From Citrobacter rodentium NBRC 105723 = DSM 16636 (GTDB taxonomy: Bacteria > Pseudomonadota > Gammaproteobacteria > Enterobacterales > Enterobacteriaceae): a stretch of 64,000 nt of DNA. The notes under the pieces were generated by a model, which saw nothing but the letters and a program-made list of their open reading frames with translations, made no database searches and was not told where the DNA came from. The translations under genes and the position numbers were made by a program. The stretch lies in assembly GCF_021278985.1 (NCBI RefSeq), contig NZ_CP082833.1, forward strand, positions 2,046,001-2,110,000. Direction: 5' to 3'. Positions 1-8,196 of the stretch are shown piece after piece. Every line of letters begins with the position of its first letter. Position 1 is the first letter of the stretch.

Positions 1-1
1 C

Positions 2-130
2 TGGCAGGAGATCAAAGTGGATAACATCGACTCCATACCAGCACTGGAAGCCATGATGCTGCTGGCACAGGAACGTTCGATCTCACTGACCGTGGTCTGG
101 AATCTGATCCGACAGTGGGAAAAAAGCTGA
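2..130 (+). CDS. C-terminal end of an ICE protein (possibly DUF2857), partial
   Basis: An open frame enters from the left edge and stops at 128-130, giving about 42 residues ending in TVVWNLIRQWEKS. It directly abuts the replication gene. In SPI-7-like islands a small DUF2857 protein often precedes the STY4528 gene, so that identity is suggested by position only. The fragment is too short for firm assignment. Confidence 0.45.
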   Translation, partial: WQEIKVDNIDSIPALEAMMLLAQERSISLTVVWNLIRQWEKS

Positions 131-148
131 GTGACCGAGGGGAAGATC

Positions 149-1354
149 ATGACACCATATATCCAGGCGCTGATCGCTATGACCGGTGACAAACTCCAGC
201 AACGGATGCAGAAGGATCCGACATCGGCTTCCGATAGCCTGCTGTTTATGGGCAACCAGCATGACACGGTTCCGCGTCGCCTGTTGCAGGATCCGCTGTT
301 ATCGCCTAGAAATAAATTCGCCTGGCAGGTGATCCGGATGCAGGCGCAGGACAACGGCGGCGCGGTGTTCCCCTCTTACAGCGAATTACAGATGCAGCTC
401 TCTAACCGCCCGCAGGATGAAAAAGCCTCGCGCAGCACCGTCAGCCGGGCATTGCTGATGTTGCGCCTGACGCGCTGGCTCAGCCTGTGCCATAAGGCAC
501 GGGATCGGGTATCCGGGCGCATCCTTGGGAATATCTATGCACTACACGATGAACCGCTGAGCGTGCTGGATGCAGTGCGTTTCGATGCCAGCTATCTTCA
601 TTTGCTGGAGCAGTGCTCGCGACATGAAAACAAGGCCATCCGCGCCACTGCGCAAGGTATTCTGTACGACATTCGCCAGGACACCAGCCTGCGTTATTTA
701 TCGTCGCGTATAGAACTGCTGGAAGAACGCGCCCGCTGGCAGCAACGCCAGTCTCCTGAGGAGACTAAGCCAGAAACGTCCGGTCTCAATACGGTACCAG
801 GCAAAATTTCACCTGGTACCGAATCAGGACTAAGTCGGAAACCGGGGCCTGGCGGCTTAGTCTCAAATCAGGACCGGGCTTCTGTACGTACTGTATCTAC
901 AGATATTTGTAATAGTACTACCGCGCGCGCGAACAGCTCACCGCCGAACTGGCCGCCGGAAATTCCGTTAACTCATCCTGAAAAACAGCTTGTCTTGCAG
1001 GCCATGCAGAACCTGCCGCCCCCGCTGCGCCAGGACGTGCTTGATGACGCAGCTCAACGCGTTGCCCGTGGCGGCATACAAAACCCGCTCGCCTATCTGA
1101 TGGCAACGGTGCGCAAAGCGCAGGGCGGTGAGTTTAATCAGTATCGGCGCGGCAAAGCGGCGGAGCCGAAGTTTGTGCCACCAGTGCTTTCAGAGCAGGA
1201 AATGCCGACAAGGCCGCGCCAAAAACGGGATATCAGTAAGTTGGTTGCGGAGATTCGGGCAAAAAGTGATGCCAGTGGCATCACTTTTTCTCCACGCTTT
1301 TGTTTTCTGGGCCCATTCACTACTGATTCAACTCCTGTAGCAACCTGGTATTGA
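149..1354 (+). CDS. STY4528-family pathogenicity-island replication protein
   Basis: Recognised from the N-terminal pattern SDSLLFMGNQHDTVPRRLL and an HTH-like segment (SRSTVSRALLMLRLTRWL, about residues 95-115), as in STY4528 proteins of SPI-7-like ICEs. These are annotated as replication proteins of the excised element. I prefer ATG 149, which has a GAGGGGA ribosome site 5 bases upstream; a GTG at 131 abutting the previous stop is possible. The middle (about residues 200-270) is low-complexity, rich in Ser, Thr and Pro. The last 30 residues read through a strong hairpin (1261-1289) and overlap the convergent fic gene by 35 bases, so the C-terminus may be an extended tail rather than family sequence. 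Confidence 0.75.
   Translation: MTPYIQALIAMTGDKLQQRMQKDPTSASDSLLFMGNQHDTVPRRLLQDPLLSPRNKFAWQVIRMQAQDNGGAVFPSYSELQMQLSNRPQDEKASRSTVSRALLMLRLTRWLSLCHKARDRVSGRILGNIYALHDEPLSVLDAVRFDASYLHLLEQCSRHENKAIRATAQGILYDIRQDTSLRYLSSRIELLEERARWQQRQSPEETKPETSGLNTVPGKISPGTESGLSRKPGPGGLVSNQDRASVRTVSTDICNSTTARANSSPPNWPPEIPLTHPEKQLVLQAMQNLPPPLRQDVLDDAAQRVARGGIQNPLAYLMATVRKAQGGEFNQYRRGKAAEPKFVPPVLSEQEMPTRPRQKRDISKLVAEIRAKSDASGITFSPRFCFLGPFTTDSTPVATWY
1261..1289. terminator. Bidirectional hairpin terminator inside the 3' end of the replication gene
   Basis: A perfect inverted repeat with 13-base arms (AAAAAGTGATGCC / GGCATCACTTTTT) and a 3-base loop, with A and T runs at the outer edges so it works on both strands. 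It lies inside the reading frame of the replication gene and 30 bases past the stop of fic, so it could end both transcripts. Confidence 0.7.
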
Positions 1355-2396
1355 TATACAGCTTTTCACGGCCAACGCTCATTTCCTCCAACACACCAAT
1401 TTCGACCAACTGCTTGAGGTATGTCGATGCCGTCTGGCGCTTGGCCACTCCACGTTCGACAAGGTTATCGATCCGACAATATGGTTGTGCAAAAAGCGCC
1501 TGGACAAGTTCATGGGTGTAGATTTTCGGTAGCTTCTCGCGTACATACTCTGTGGTTTCAGCCATTAATGCCCGCACAATCGATATCTTATCAGTAGTCC
1601 ATCGGGACGTACTCTCCACAGCCTCCAGCATAAATAATATCCACGATTCCCAGTCACCCTCTTCTGTCACCCTACGAAGGAGCGTGTAGTAATCATCGCG
1701 TCTCTCCAAGATAAAGCGGGATAAATACAGGATTGGTAGCGAAAGCAATTCGCTCTGGATCAGATACAGAATATTCAAGATACGGCCCGTTCTCCCGTTC
1801 CCATCCGGGAACGGGTGAATGCACTCAAACTGATAGTGCGCAATAGCCATTTTAACCAATGGATCTAAATCATCATCACCGTGTATAAACCGCTCCCAAT
1901 TCGCCAGTAGCTCACGAATGGCGTCTTCCCCCACCGGCGGCGTATATACCACGTTATTATTCTGATCACGCAATACCGTGCCCGGAGTTTTCCTGATATC
2001 AGTTTGAACTGCACGTAATTTGGTGCAGATAGCTACCGCTGTGTTTGTACAGAGTGGATAGTCCTCAAGATGGGTATAGCCATCATAGAGCGCTGTACGA
2101 TAGCGCAGCGCTTCTTTAGTAGCAGGATCTGCGCCATCTGCGCGGTCAGCATACTGAAAGAGTTGATCGCTGGTAGTTAAGATATTCTCTATGCGCGATG
2201 AGTCCTTCGCTTCCAGCATCGGGAGGATGTTTATCAGCAACCCTTGGTCAGGGATCAACTCACCAGCAGTTTTCAACTCAGCGATTGCTGCGCGCGCACT
2301 TATGCATGCTTTAAGTACGCTGCGTGTTTCAATGCGCTCCAGGTCAGGCGGCAGTATCGGCAAATCGTTGTAAGGGGTTTCTGCATTCCAGTTCAT
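1320..2396 (-). CDS. Fic family protein (class II, N-terminal inhibitory motif)
   Basis: 358 residues. The core motif HPFPDGNGRTGR is complete, with the catalytic His and the anion-binding GNGRTGR. This family usually transfers AMP, or another part of a nucleotide, to Ser/Thr/Tyr of target proteins. Near residue 65 the N-terminal domain carries SSRIEN, which fits the (S/T)xxxE(G/N) inhibitory helix, so it is self-inhibited in cis (class II) and needs no separate antitoxin. The C-terminal 80 residues look like a winged helix (KRQTASTYLKQLVEIGVLEE), suggesting DNA binding. The start is 22 bases from the first palindrome of the 70-bp array, so the array probably contains its promoter or operator. 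The target is unknown. Confidence 0.88.
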   Translation of the reverse strand: MNWNAETPYNDLPILPPDLERIETRSVLKACISARAAIAELKTAGELIPDQGLLINILPMLEAKDSSRIENILTTSDQLFQYADRADGADPATKEALRYRTALYDGYTHLEDYPLCTNTAVAICTKLRAVQTDIRKTPGTVLRDQNNNVVYTPPVGEDAIRELLANWERFIHGDDDLDPLVKMAIAHYQFECIHPFPDGNGRTGRILNILYLIQSELLSLPILYLSRFILERRDDYYTLLRRVTEEGDWESWILFMLEAVESTSRWTTDKISIVRALMAETTEYVREKLPKIYTHELVQALFAQPYCRIDNLVERGVAKRQTASTYLKQLVEIGVLEEMSVGREKLYINTRLLQELNQ

Positions 2397-2418
2397 ATGT
2401 TTATGAAAACCGTTTTAA

Positions 2419-2774
2419 TCGACATATAGCCATAATATGTCGTTGTCATCGACATGTCACGTCATCATGTTTAAAAAGTCACGTTTTATCGACATATCAC
2501 TGGAACGTGTCGACGCGGTAAACTCATCCATACAACATGTTTAAAAAAGCAAATTTCATCGACACATAGCAAGAACGTGTCGATACCTTAAGCATATCTC
2601 GACAATATGTTTAAAAAATTACACTTTATCGACATATAACTGGAATGTGTCGATGCGGTAAACATATCCAGAAGACATGTTTAAAAAAGCAAATTTCATT
2701 GACACATAACAAGAACGTGTCGATGCCATAAGCATATTCCGGCAACATATTTAAAAAAATGAATTTTATCGACA
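2419..2774. repeat. 70-bp-period array of TCGACA...TGTCGA palindromes
   Basis: TCGACA or a one-base variant begins at 2419, 2489, 2559, 2629, 2699 and 2769, exactly 70 bases apart. The first five are each followed by a right half ending near 2443, 2513, 2583, 2653 and 2723, making five 25-bp palindromes (for example arms TCGACAC/GTGTCGA). Each unit also has an A/T-rich box close to ACATGTTTAAAAA. Units 2 and 4 resemble each other more than their neighbours, as do units 3 and 5, which gives a 140-bp higher-order repeat. It fills the gap between fic and the XRE gene. A regulator-binding array, an iteron-type origin or a partition site would all fit. Confidence 0.9.
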
Positions 2775-2814
2775 TGTTCTAAGGTTTTCACCATAGACTA
2801 TCACATAGACATCA

Positions 2815-3111
2815 TCACCACTTTTCTCGTCTGGCTAGAGAATCTCTATATTTATCAGTTAACTTATATGAATTTATGGCTGATGAAGCCAATGGAGAAG
2901 AAAGTTCTATTTCAACGCCCAACACAGTAAACACTTTGAACAACCGCTCAATACTGGCGCTACCTGGGTTCGCCTCCAATCGAGCATAGGTTTGCTGTGT
3001 TACGCCAAGCCTCTCTGCAATATCCTTTTGGGTCAGTCCATTTACTTTACGAAAGCCAATCAGAAGAGGGCGTAACTGATTCATGGTCTTCAACGGATAA
3101 ACAGTATTCAT
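2815..3111 (-). CDS. HipB-like XRE-family transcriptional regulator
   Basis: 98 residues. An XRE helix-turn-helix spans about residues 18-70 (GLTQKDIAERLGVTQQTYAR), followed by SIERLFKVFTVLGVEIEL, as in HipB-type antitoxins. ATG at 3111 is used; an internal ATG at residue 10 is an alternative start. No hipA-like kinase is next to it, so it is either an orphan regulator or the regulator of fic or the repeat array. Two direct copies of a palindrome-like element just upstream suggest autorepression. Confidence 0.75.
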   Translation of the reverse strand: MNTVYPLKTMNQLRPLLIGFRKVNGLTQKDIAERLGVTQQTYARLEANPGSASIERLFKVFTVLGVEIELSSPLASSAINSYKLTDKYRDSLARREKW

Positions 3112-3140
3112 AAGGCATTCACCATTTTCTAGAACGTTTT

Positions 3141-3182
3141 ACAGCCTATAAGCTGTTTTAACCAATACACCCTATAGACTGT
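3141..3182. promoter_or_regulatory. Two candidate operators upstream of the XRE gene
   Basis: ACAGCCTATAAGCTGT (3141-3156) and ACACCCTATAGACTGT (3167-3182) are two related 16-bp elements 26 bases apart, the first with ACAGC/GCTGT arms. Their place about 30-70 bases before the XRE start fits an autoregulatory operator pair. Binding is inferred. Confidence 0.5.
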
Positions 3183-3866
3183 AAAAAAGACAACTTCACC
3201 TAATGAACTTTACTCAATCACCGAGCTGAAACAGGAAATTGTTAAATTCCCCAATTCAAGTTTTTCGCGCGAATAACTTGAAGAAAAGGTGTGAATTAAT
3301 TCTAACACCAGATGGTTAGGCTAAGAGTGACAAATAAGGGAGTTTTTTATCTCTACATAAAAGAGAATTTTATGTGCCCTTTATGTAGAGATAAAAGGCA
3401 AAATAAGCTTTGATGCCAGTGAAGTCACATCAATACCTATCAATCCATCACTAATCAATAGATAAAACGACAATATCACTGGCTAGCCAAGAGAGCAGTA
3501 TTATTCCACAGAGTTTTTTAGTTAGACATGCTTGGTAACAATGAATGAAATATTAATAGCCATAGTATTGCTTTGATTTAAAATAAAGGCTATAAAAGCA
3601 AATGACTATAAAATATTAAAATAATGATTCTATTATATATGTACATTAGATTTAAGTATTCACTGACTTAGGGGTAATAAAGTGATCATACAGACGTCAC
3701 TAATGAAAAATACAAGAAAACTTAACTTCTTGCATTATAAAAATAAGTACAATACTTTTATGAAAATTAAAAACACAAGAAAAGCGTAAAAATCATCATT
3801 TACTAAAAAATTAAGTGAAGATAAAAACTTCACACTATATAATATTTAGAGCTGAGGTTAAAAGAT
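3183..3866. other. AT-rich gene-free stretch
   Basis: About 680 bases of very AT-rich DNA between the XRE operators and the next gene. I find no convincing open frame on either strand. Apart from the large hairpin at 3345-3396 nothing specific is visible. It probably carries the promoter of the 439-residue gene. Confidence 0.6.
3345..3396. repeat. Long inverted repeat, 17-base arms, with nested alternative hairpin
   Basis: The arms at 3345-3361 (starting TTTTATCTCTAC) and 3380-3396 (ending GTAGAGATAAAA) are perfectly complementary over 17 bases around an 18-base loop. A second perfect 8-base hairpin (ACATAAAA/TTTTATGT, 3355-3375) shares the left arm, so the two structures exclude each other. 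Confidence 0.65.
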
Positions 3867-5186
3867 ATGCCCGTTAATGAATCAGAAGAGAGATTGCTTA
3901 ACTTCACAAAGAAAACATTTCTGTCAATGTGGTCTCACAGTAATATTTTCTATAAAAAAGGAAAGGAATTTTGCGATGTAATGGTCGTCTTTGGCAATGA
4001 TGTAATCATCATGTCTGATAAACTTATTAATTATAATATTGAAATTGACGAAAAAATCGCATGGAATAGATGGTATAAAAGTGCTATCGAAAGCAGCATA
4101 AAACAGCTAAATGGTGCATATAACCATATAAACTCATATCCCGACAATCTATATACTGATGCTCAAGCAACAGAGCCATTCTCAATGGAATTACCACATT
4201 CGGATGAAATATGCATTCATTTAATTGCTATCGCAAATGGTTGCTCTGACGCATGCTATAGAAAATACGGTCGCTATGGATTAAATATTGATACAGCATG
4301 TACCGGAAAAGACACCTTATTGACCATAGGTATACCCACAAGAAAATTCGTCCATATATTCAATGATAGCAGTCTAGATAAAATATTTACATGTTTAGAT
4401 ACAACCAGAGATTTCATTGATTACATTCAAGCCAGGGAAAACTTACTTACAACTTCAGATAATCACATCAAAATATATGGCGAAGAAGAGCTATTGGCAG
4501 CCTGGATGCTTAGCCAGCCAGGTAATGCTCCGTTCCATATGCCATATGAACTATTTCGTACAGCAGATGACATTTATCATATCGGCCCAGGCCTTTGGGA
4601 ACAATATAATAGCGATGAAAATCAAAGAATAAGACAAGAAACTCGACAAAACTCCTATACTATAGATAATTTGATAGATCACATTCATACCGAATATGAA
4701 AACCAAAGTTTAATCATTGGTCAAGATGAATCAATTAATTACCACGAGAGGGCTTTCAGATTATTAGCCTCTGAATCAAGACTTGGACGTCAACTTATTT
4801 CAATACCATTAATTGAAGTCGCACAAGAAGATCCTGGATTCTTTTGGGCTAACATTGTCGAATCCAATGATTTTCCGGGATTGTTATACTTATGGTTAAT
4901 TTACCCTGAGATACCAGAAGATGTCTCTGATGATATTGTTCTAAATATATTATTTTCTCAACTCAGTAAATATTTACTTGTTGCACAATCCAAGTTTAGA
5001 GATATGAAAATAATTTTTGGTGCATGCTTGCCGAATATACAATCATCACGCAAGGATCGCCTTTTTATTGTTAATGATGCTTCACACTGGAATGAAGAGA
5101 TGCAAAAGCTAGCAATTGAATATGAAAAAAATGAAGATATACTTGCTAATATAACCAGCACTAAGAATTTTAGCATTAGAGCATAG
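3867..5186 (+). CDS. Uncharacterised protein with a PD-(D/E)XK nuclease-like N-terminus
   Basis: 439 residues, AT-rich compared with the conjugation genes. The N-terminal 55 residues contain KKGKEFCDVMVVFGNDVIIM followed by SDK, resembling the E...D...xK core of Mrr/NERD-like nucleases. The rest matches nothing I recognise, and there are no membrane segments or signal peptide. The ATG has GAGG (GCTGAGG) about 9 bases upstream. It stands alone between the fic/XRE locus and the conjugation genes, a typical cargo position, so a defence role is possible but inferred only from context and the motif. Confidence 0.65.
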   Translation: MPVNESEERLLNFTKKTFLSMWSHSNIFYKKGKEFCDVMVVFGNDVIIMSDKLINYNIEIDEKIAWNRWYKSAIESSIKQLNGAYNHINSYPDNLYTDAQATEPFSMELPHSDEICIHLIAIANGCSDACYRKYGRYGLNIDTACTGKDTLLTIGIPTRKFVHIFNDSSLDKIFTCLDTTRDFIDYIQARENLLTTSDNHIKIYGEEELLAAWMLSQPGNAPFHMPYELFRTADDIYHIGPGLWEQYNSDENQRIRQETRQNSYTIDNLIDHIHTEYENQSLIIGQDESINYHERAFRLLASESRLGRQLISIPLIEVAQEDPGFFWANIVESNDFPGLLYLWLIYPEIPEDVSDDIVLNILFSQLSKYLLVAQSKFRDMKIIFGACLPNIQSSRKDRLFIVNDASHWNEEMQKLAIEYEKNEDILANITSTKNFSIRA

Positions 5187-5189
5187 CCT

Positions 5190-5217
5190 TTCTGGCGTTG
5201 ATAATTCAGCGCCAGAA
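5190..5217. terminator. Hairpin after the nuclease-like gene
   Basis: TTCTGGCG (5190-5197) pairs with CGCCAGAA (5210-5217) a few bases after the stop codon. There is no clear T run, so termination strength is uncertain. Confidence 0.4.
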
Positions 5218-5458
5218 TGACATTAATTTATAGATATAAAAAGTGAAAGTATATAATTAAAAAACAAAGTTACAAGGATAACTAATCCTCGACATCAATT
5301 AATAAGAGAGAAGCCCTTACAAACTTAAAAATATTATCTAACAGAGTATAACGTTATTAATATCTCTCCCAGCAATCTTCTCGTATGCGTTTTCCCATTG
5401 CTCACAATCCCTCCCGCCATCACTCTGCGTTGACACCCACCCGCAACAGGAAACACAT

Positions 5459-6157
5459 ATGTCGGACTACACCTTCAACATGGGTCCCCTGCGTAGTGCG
5501 ATCCATATTCAGCTTCACACTCACAACGCCACCCGGCTGTGGACCGGACAGCGGGCGACAGAGAATGGCCCTGCACCAATCATCGGAATGCCGCGCTTTA
5601 TCGAAATCCTCAACCAGATGCGCATTGCCGCAGAACATAACGATCCTTATGCCGATCTGTGGATGCTGCGTATGGAAGAGAAACTGGTGCAGTCGCGTAA
5701 GTTGATGCAAGTGATGCTGGATCAGGCGAAAAGCATGTTCAGCGAATTGCCGGAAGGCATCGATATTGAAAACTGCTTCAATGTTCAGCCTGCCCACTTT
5801 CCGCTTTTTATCAACGCTCCACTGGCCTATCAGGGCGTTTATCTACTGACCGATTTCGACCAGCTCGCACGCCAGCTTCTGCTGGCCTCGCATATCGCCG
5901 TCATCTCCCGCAGGGAAATGTACAACCGATTAAATAACGGAGCAACGGTTATCCGCAGCGCCTTCGGCCTGGCGCAGAAGTATCACGGTTCCGGCCTGAC
6001 CCGTCAGGACTTTATCGACGACACGCCGCAGGCCAGAGCCGCTATTGAGCATTTAGGCCCGCTGCCGGAAGCGATACTGAGCGGCAAACTGCGCTCATCG
6101 TTTTCATCACCGTTGCCTGGCGAGACCGAAAATCCCAGAGTTACTGATGATGAATAA
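5459..6157 (+). CDS. TIGR03761 (PFL_4669/AcaB-like) ICE protein
   Basis: 232 residues. The opening MGPLRSAIHIQLHTHNATRLW and the middle region match the PFL_4669 family of PFGI-1-class ICEs, whose members are conserved next to replication genes; the role is unknown. GC content rises sharply here compared with the gene upstream, marking the return to ICE backbone. It overlaps the next gene by 11 bases, so the two are translationally coupled. Confidence 0.8.
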   Translation: MSDYTFNMGPLRSAIHIQLHTHNATRLWTGQRATENGPAPIIGMPRFIEILNQMRIAAEHNDPYADLWMLRMEEKLVQSRKLMQVMLDQAKSMFSELPEGIDIENCFNVQPAHFPLFINAPLAYQGVYLLTDFDQLARQLLLASHIAVISRREMYNRLNNGATVIRSAFGLAQKYHGSGLTRQDFIDDTPQARAAIEHLGPLPEAILSGKLRSSFSSPLPGETENPRVTDDE

Positions 6158-6641
6158 CCCCATAACCGGCTATCAATCGCTGGCTGATGAAGACTATAAA
6201 ATGCTGGCTTACGTCTCCACGCTAAAAGGCCTTTTAAAGCCTTTTAAGAGTAAGGGGGAGCTGGAGCTGCTGGAGAGCTACGCCCGAAGCGTGCGCGAGA
6301 TGATGGAGCCGTTAATGCAGCGCCTGATCCAGAGCGCCAGACGCTACCCCGTACGCCAGCTTCCGCTGATATTCACCATCGGCCCTGCCCCCTCCGGCGC
6401 GAACTTCCTACGCTGGCGTAACCAGCAGAACAACAAATCCGGCGCCCCGGCATTTTGCAACCTGATTAGCGATCCCAAAATCCCGCAACGTGCCAGAGAT
6501 GCTCTGCTGGAAATAGAGCGGGACCGCATCGTATTCAATATGCAGATGTCGGTACTGACCTTCATTATCCGCCAGGCGCGGGAGTGTCAGGAAAAGATGG
6601 AACAGGCAGAAATGCTGTATCAGGGGCAGCAAAATAGCTGA
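6147..6641 (+). CDS. DUF3158 family ICE protein
   Basis: 164 residues, mostly helical, with the family-like stretch RRYPVRQLPLIFTIGPAPSG and a conserved FLRWRN. DUF3158 genes follow PFL_4669 genes in SPI-7/PFGI-1 ICEs; the function is unknown. It overlaps the preceding gene by 11 bases. In many relatives ssb and topB follow; neither is present here. Confidence 0.75.
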   Translation: MMNNPITGYQSLADEDYKMLAYVSTLKGLLKPFKSKGELELLESYARSVREMMEPLMQRLIQSARRYPVRQLPLIFTIGPAPSGANFLRWRNQQNNKSGAPAFCNLISDPKIPQRARDALLEIERDRIVFNMQMSVLTFIIRQARECQEKMEQAEMLYQGQQNS

Positions 6642-7194
6642 GGCAGGACATGAATTGCAGCGCGACACTAAGCGACTACGCGATTACTCTCACGCCATAC
6701 CTGACTGCGCGGTTTGTTTTGCCTATTCGCGCTCGTGACGTTTCCGTCACGCAAAACAACCTTTACGCCACTGTTCAGCCTCATTTCGGGCGACAGCCGT
6801 CTCGCTATCCGCCCGGACCGCCTGCATGTTTCCGGTACCCACCGGATAACAACGGGATCCGTTTGTGCGCAAGCGCCAGTTTTTGCGATTTACACTGCTG
6901 ACAGAAATCGCGCGTAATCCGACGCGGCCAGTGACCCCTTCAGCCCGCTGCACCTTAACAGCCTCCGCGCGGAACACGATATTTAAGGTGCAGCAAACAG
7001 AATATCGCCTCGCAATTTCCCTTCCCCCTCGTTTAAATCCCCTTGCTTATTCGGTAGCCGGAACCTTCACGCTACCCGCCGTACGGCGTGGTTCCATCGC
7101 CTTTTAAATGCGCAGCATCATCTCCGCGCATCCCTTTCACCCGATGCACTCAGCATATCACCAGGTAACGCGTGTAACCACGCGGGAGGATCCT
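6642..7194. other. Gene-free 553-base stretch with hairpins
   Basis: Short open frames exist but none has a good ribosome site or family resemblance. Two hairpins stand out: CGTGACG/CGTCACG (6734-6751), and 11-base perfect arms CTGCACCTTAA (6948-6958) and TTAAGGTGCAG (6983-6993). Related ICEs often carry ssb and topB in this interval, so it may be a scar or a regulatory leader for the STY4534 gene. Confidence 0.5.
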
Positions 7195-7611
7195 ATGAGC
7201 GAGAAAACTTACTTCAATCTGTACACCAGCGGTCTGGGTTACGTTAACCGTGTCCGTACCGTCACCCCAAAACGCGGCGAACCCTTTTTATGCTGCGACA
7301 TTGCCGCATTAAGCGGGGCTGCCGATGACGTGGACTATGTCCGCTTTGACTGCAAAGTCACCGGTAGCGAAGCGCGTAAGCTGATTGCCCGCTGCGAGCA
7401 GGCGGTCAATGAAAAGCGCAAAGTGCTAATCCACTTCCGGTTGGGCGACTTATACGTTGATATGTTCACCTACAGCAAAGGCGAGCGTAAAGGCGAAACG
7501 GGCGTCAGCCTGAAAGCCCGACTGCTCTATATTGGCCTTATCAAAATCGACGGCGAAGTCGTCTGGCAGGCCGGAAACCAGGAAGCAGAGGCAGAAGCTG
7601 ATGCCGCCTGA
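7195..7611 (+). CDS. STY4534-family (DUF3577) ICE replication protein
   Basis: 138 residues. TYFNLYTSGLGYVNRVR and EPFLCCDIAALSGAADDV are hallmarks of DUF3577, annotated as an ICE replication or single-strand-DNA-associated protein. ATG 7195 is chosen over an upstream in-frame ATG at 7108 because GGGAGGA lies just before it and the family starts there. A strong terminator follows, so it ends a transcript. Confidence 0.82.
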   Translation: MSEKTYFNLYTSGLGYVNRVRTVTPKRGEPFLCCDIAALSGAADDVDYVRFDCKVTGSEARKLIARCEQAVNEKRKVLIHFRLGDLYVDMFTYSKGERKGETGVSLKARLLYIGLIKIDGEVVWQAGNQEAEAEADAA

Positions 7612-7622
7612 ATCTTTATCGT

Positions 7623-7648
7623 GACGCCCACTCCGGGCGTCTTTTTTT
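7623..7648 (+). terminator. Rho-independent terminator after STY4534 gene
   Basis: GACGCCC (7623-7629), a 5-base loop, GGGCGTC (7635-7641), then seven T. Confidence 0.85.
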
Positions 7649-7731
7649 CATCACCGAAAAACAATTTCGCGTTGTCTGCCCTTCCACCTTTGCGCACCCT
7701 CGGGCTATTCCTCACCAGATTCAGAGAAACA

Positions 7732-8196
7732 ATGGCGCGAATAACAGGATGGGTTATCACACTGCTGATGCTGGACGGCTGCAACTCACCGCAACAGCCC
7801 GCTGTGCCTGCGCCAAAACCAACACCACCGCCCGCGCCTGAAGTGGTGCGCTATGACCGCTACCTGCTGATCAACACCCGCCCTGACGAAGCTCAGCGCA
7901 ACCCGCTGCACCAAATCATCAACATCAACCTGCCGCTGAACCTGAAGCTCACCGTTGGCGACGCCTTCGCCTGGCTGCTGAAACAGAGCGGCTACAGCCT
8001 GTGCGCCGATGACCATCCAACGCAGTTTCTGGCTGGCAAACCACTGCCGCTTTCGCAATACCGGCTCGGCCCGATGCGACTGGAAGAGGCGCTGAAAACG
8101 CTGGCCGGGCCGGGCTGGCTGATGCAGACCGATGTACTGAACCGCGAAGTTTGTTTTCACCTGAACACGCCGGGAACGGGGGACCATCATGCTTAA
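7732..8196 (+). CDS. PilL N-terminal-type ICE lipoprotein (TIGR03748)
   Basis: 154 residues from ATG 7732. A signal peptide ends in the lipobox LDGC (about residues 17-20), then a Pro-rich linker (PAPKPTPPPAPE), then a globular part with NLPLNLKLTVGDAFAWLLKQ and LSQYRLGPMRLEEAL, as in PilL/TIGR03748 proteins of PFGI-1 ICEs. Probably an outer-membrane or periplasmic lipoprotein of the transfer apparatus. The upstream in-frame ATG (7621) lies in the terminator and is rejected. It overlaps the next gene by 8 bases. Confidence 0.78.
   Translation: MARITGWVITLLMLDGCNSPQQPAVPAPKPTPPPAPEVVRYDRYLLINTRPDEAQRNPLHQIININLPLNLKLTVGDAFAWLLKQSGYSLCADDHPTQFLAGKPLPLSQYRLGPMRLEEALKTLAGPGWLMQTDVLNREVCFHLNTPGTGDHHA

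Noticed and set aside
131..148. GTG start at 131 for the replication gene
   Set aside because: It abuts the previous stop but has only a weak ribosome site; ATG 149 has GAGGGGA. Both remain possible.
2419..2774. CRISPR array
   Set aside because: The units are 70-bp with internal palindromes, degenerate, and have no unique spacers between identical repeats; no cas genes are present.
6650..7107. Small open frames (83, 67 and 80 codons) between DUF3158 and STY4534
   Set aside because: No ribosome sites, odd composition and no family resemblance.
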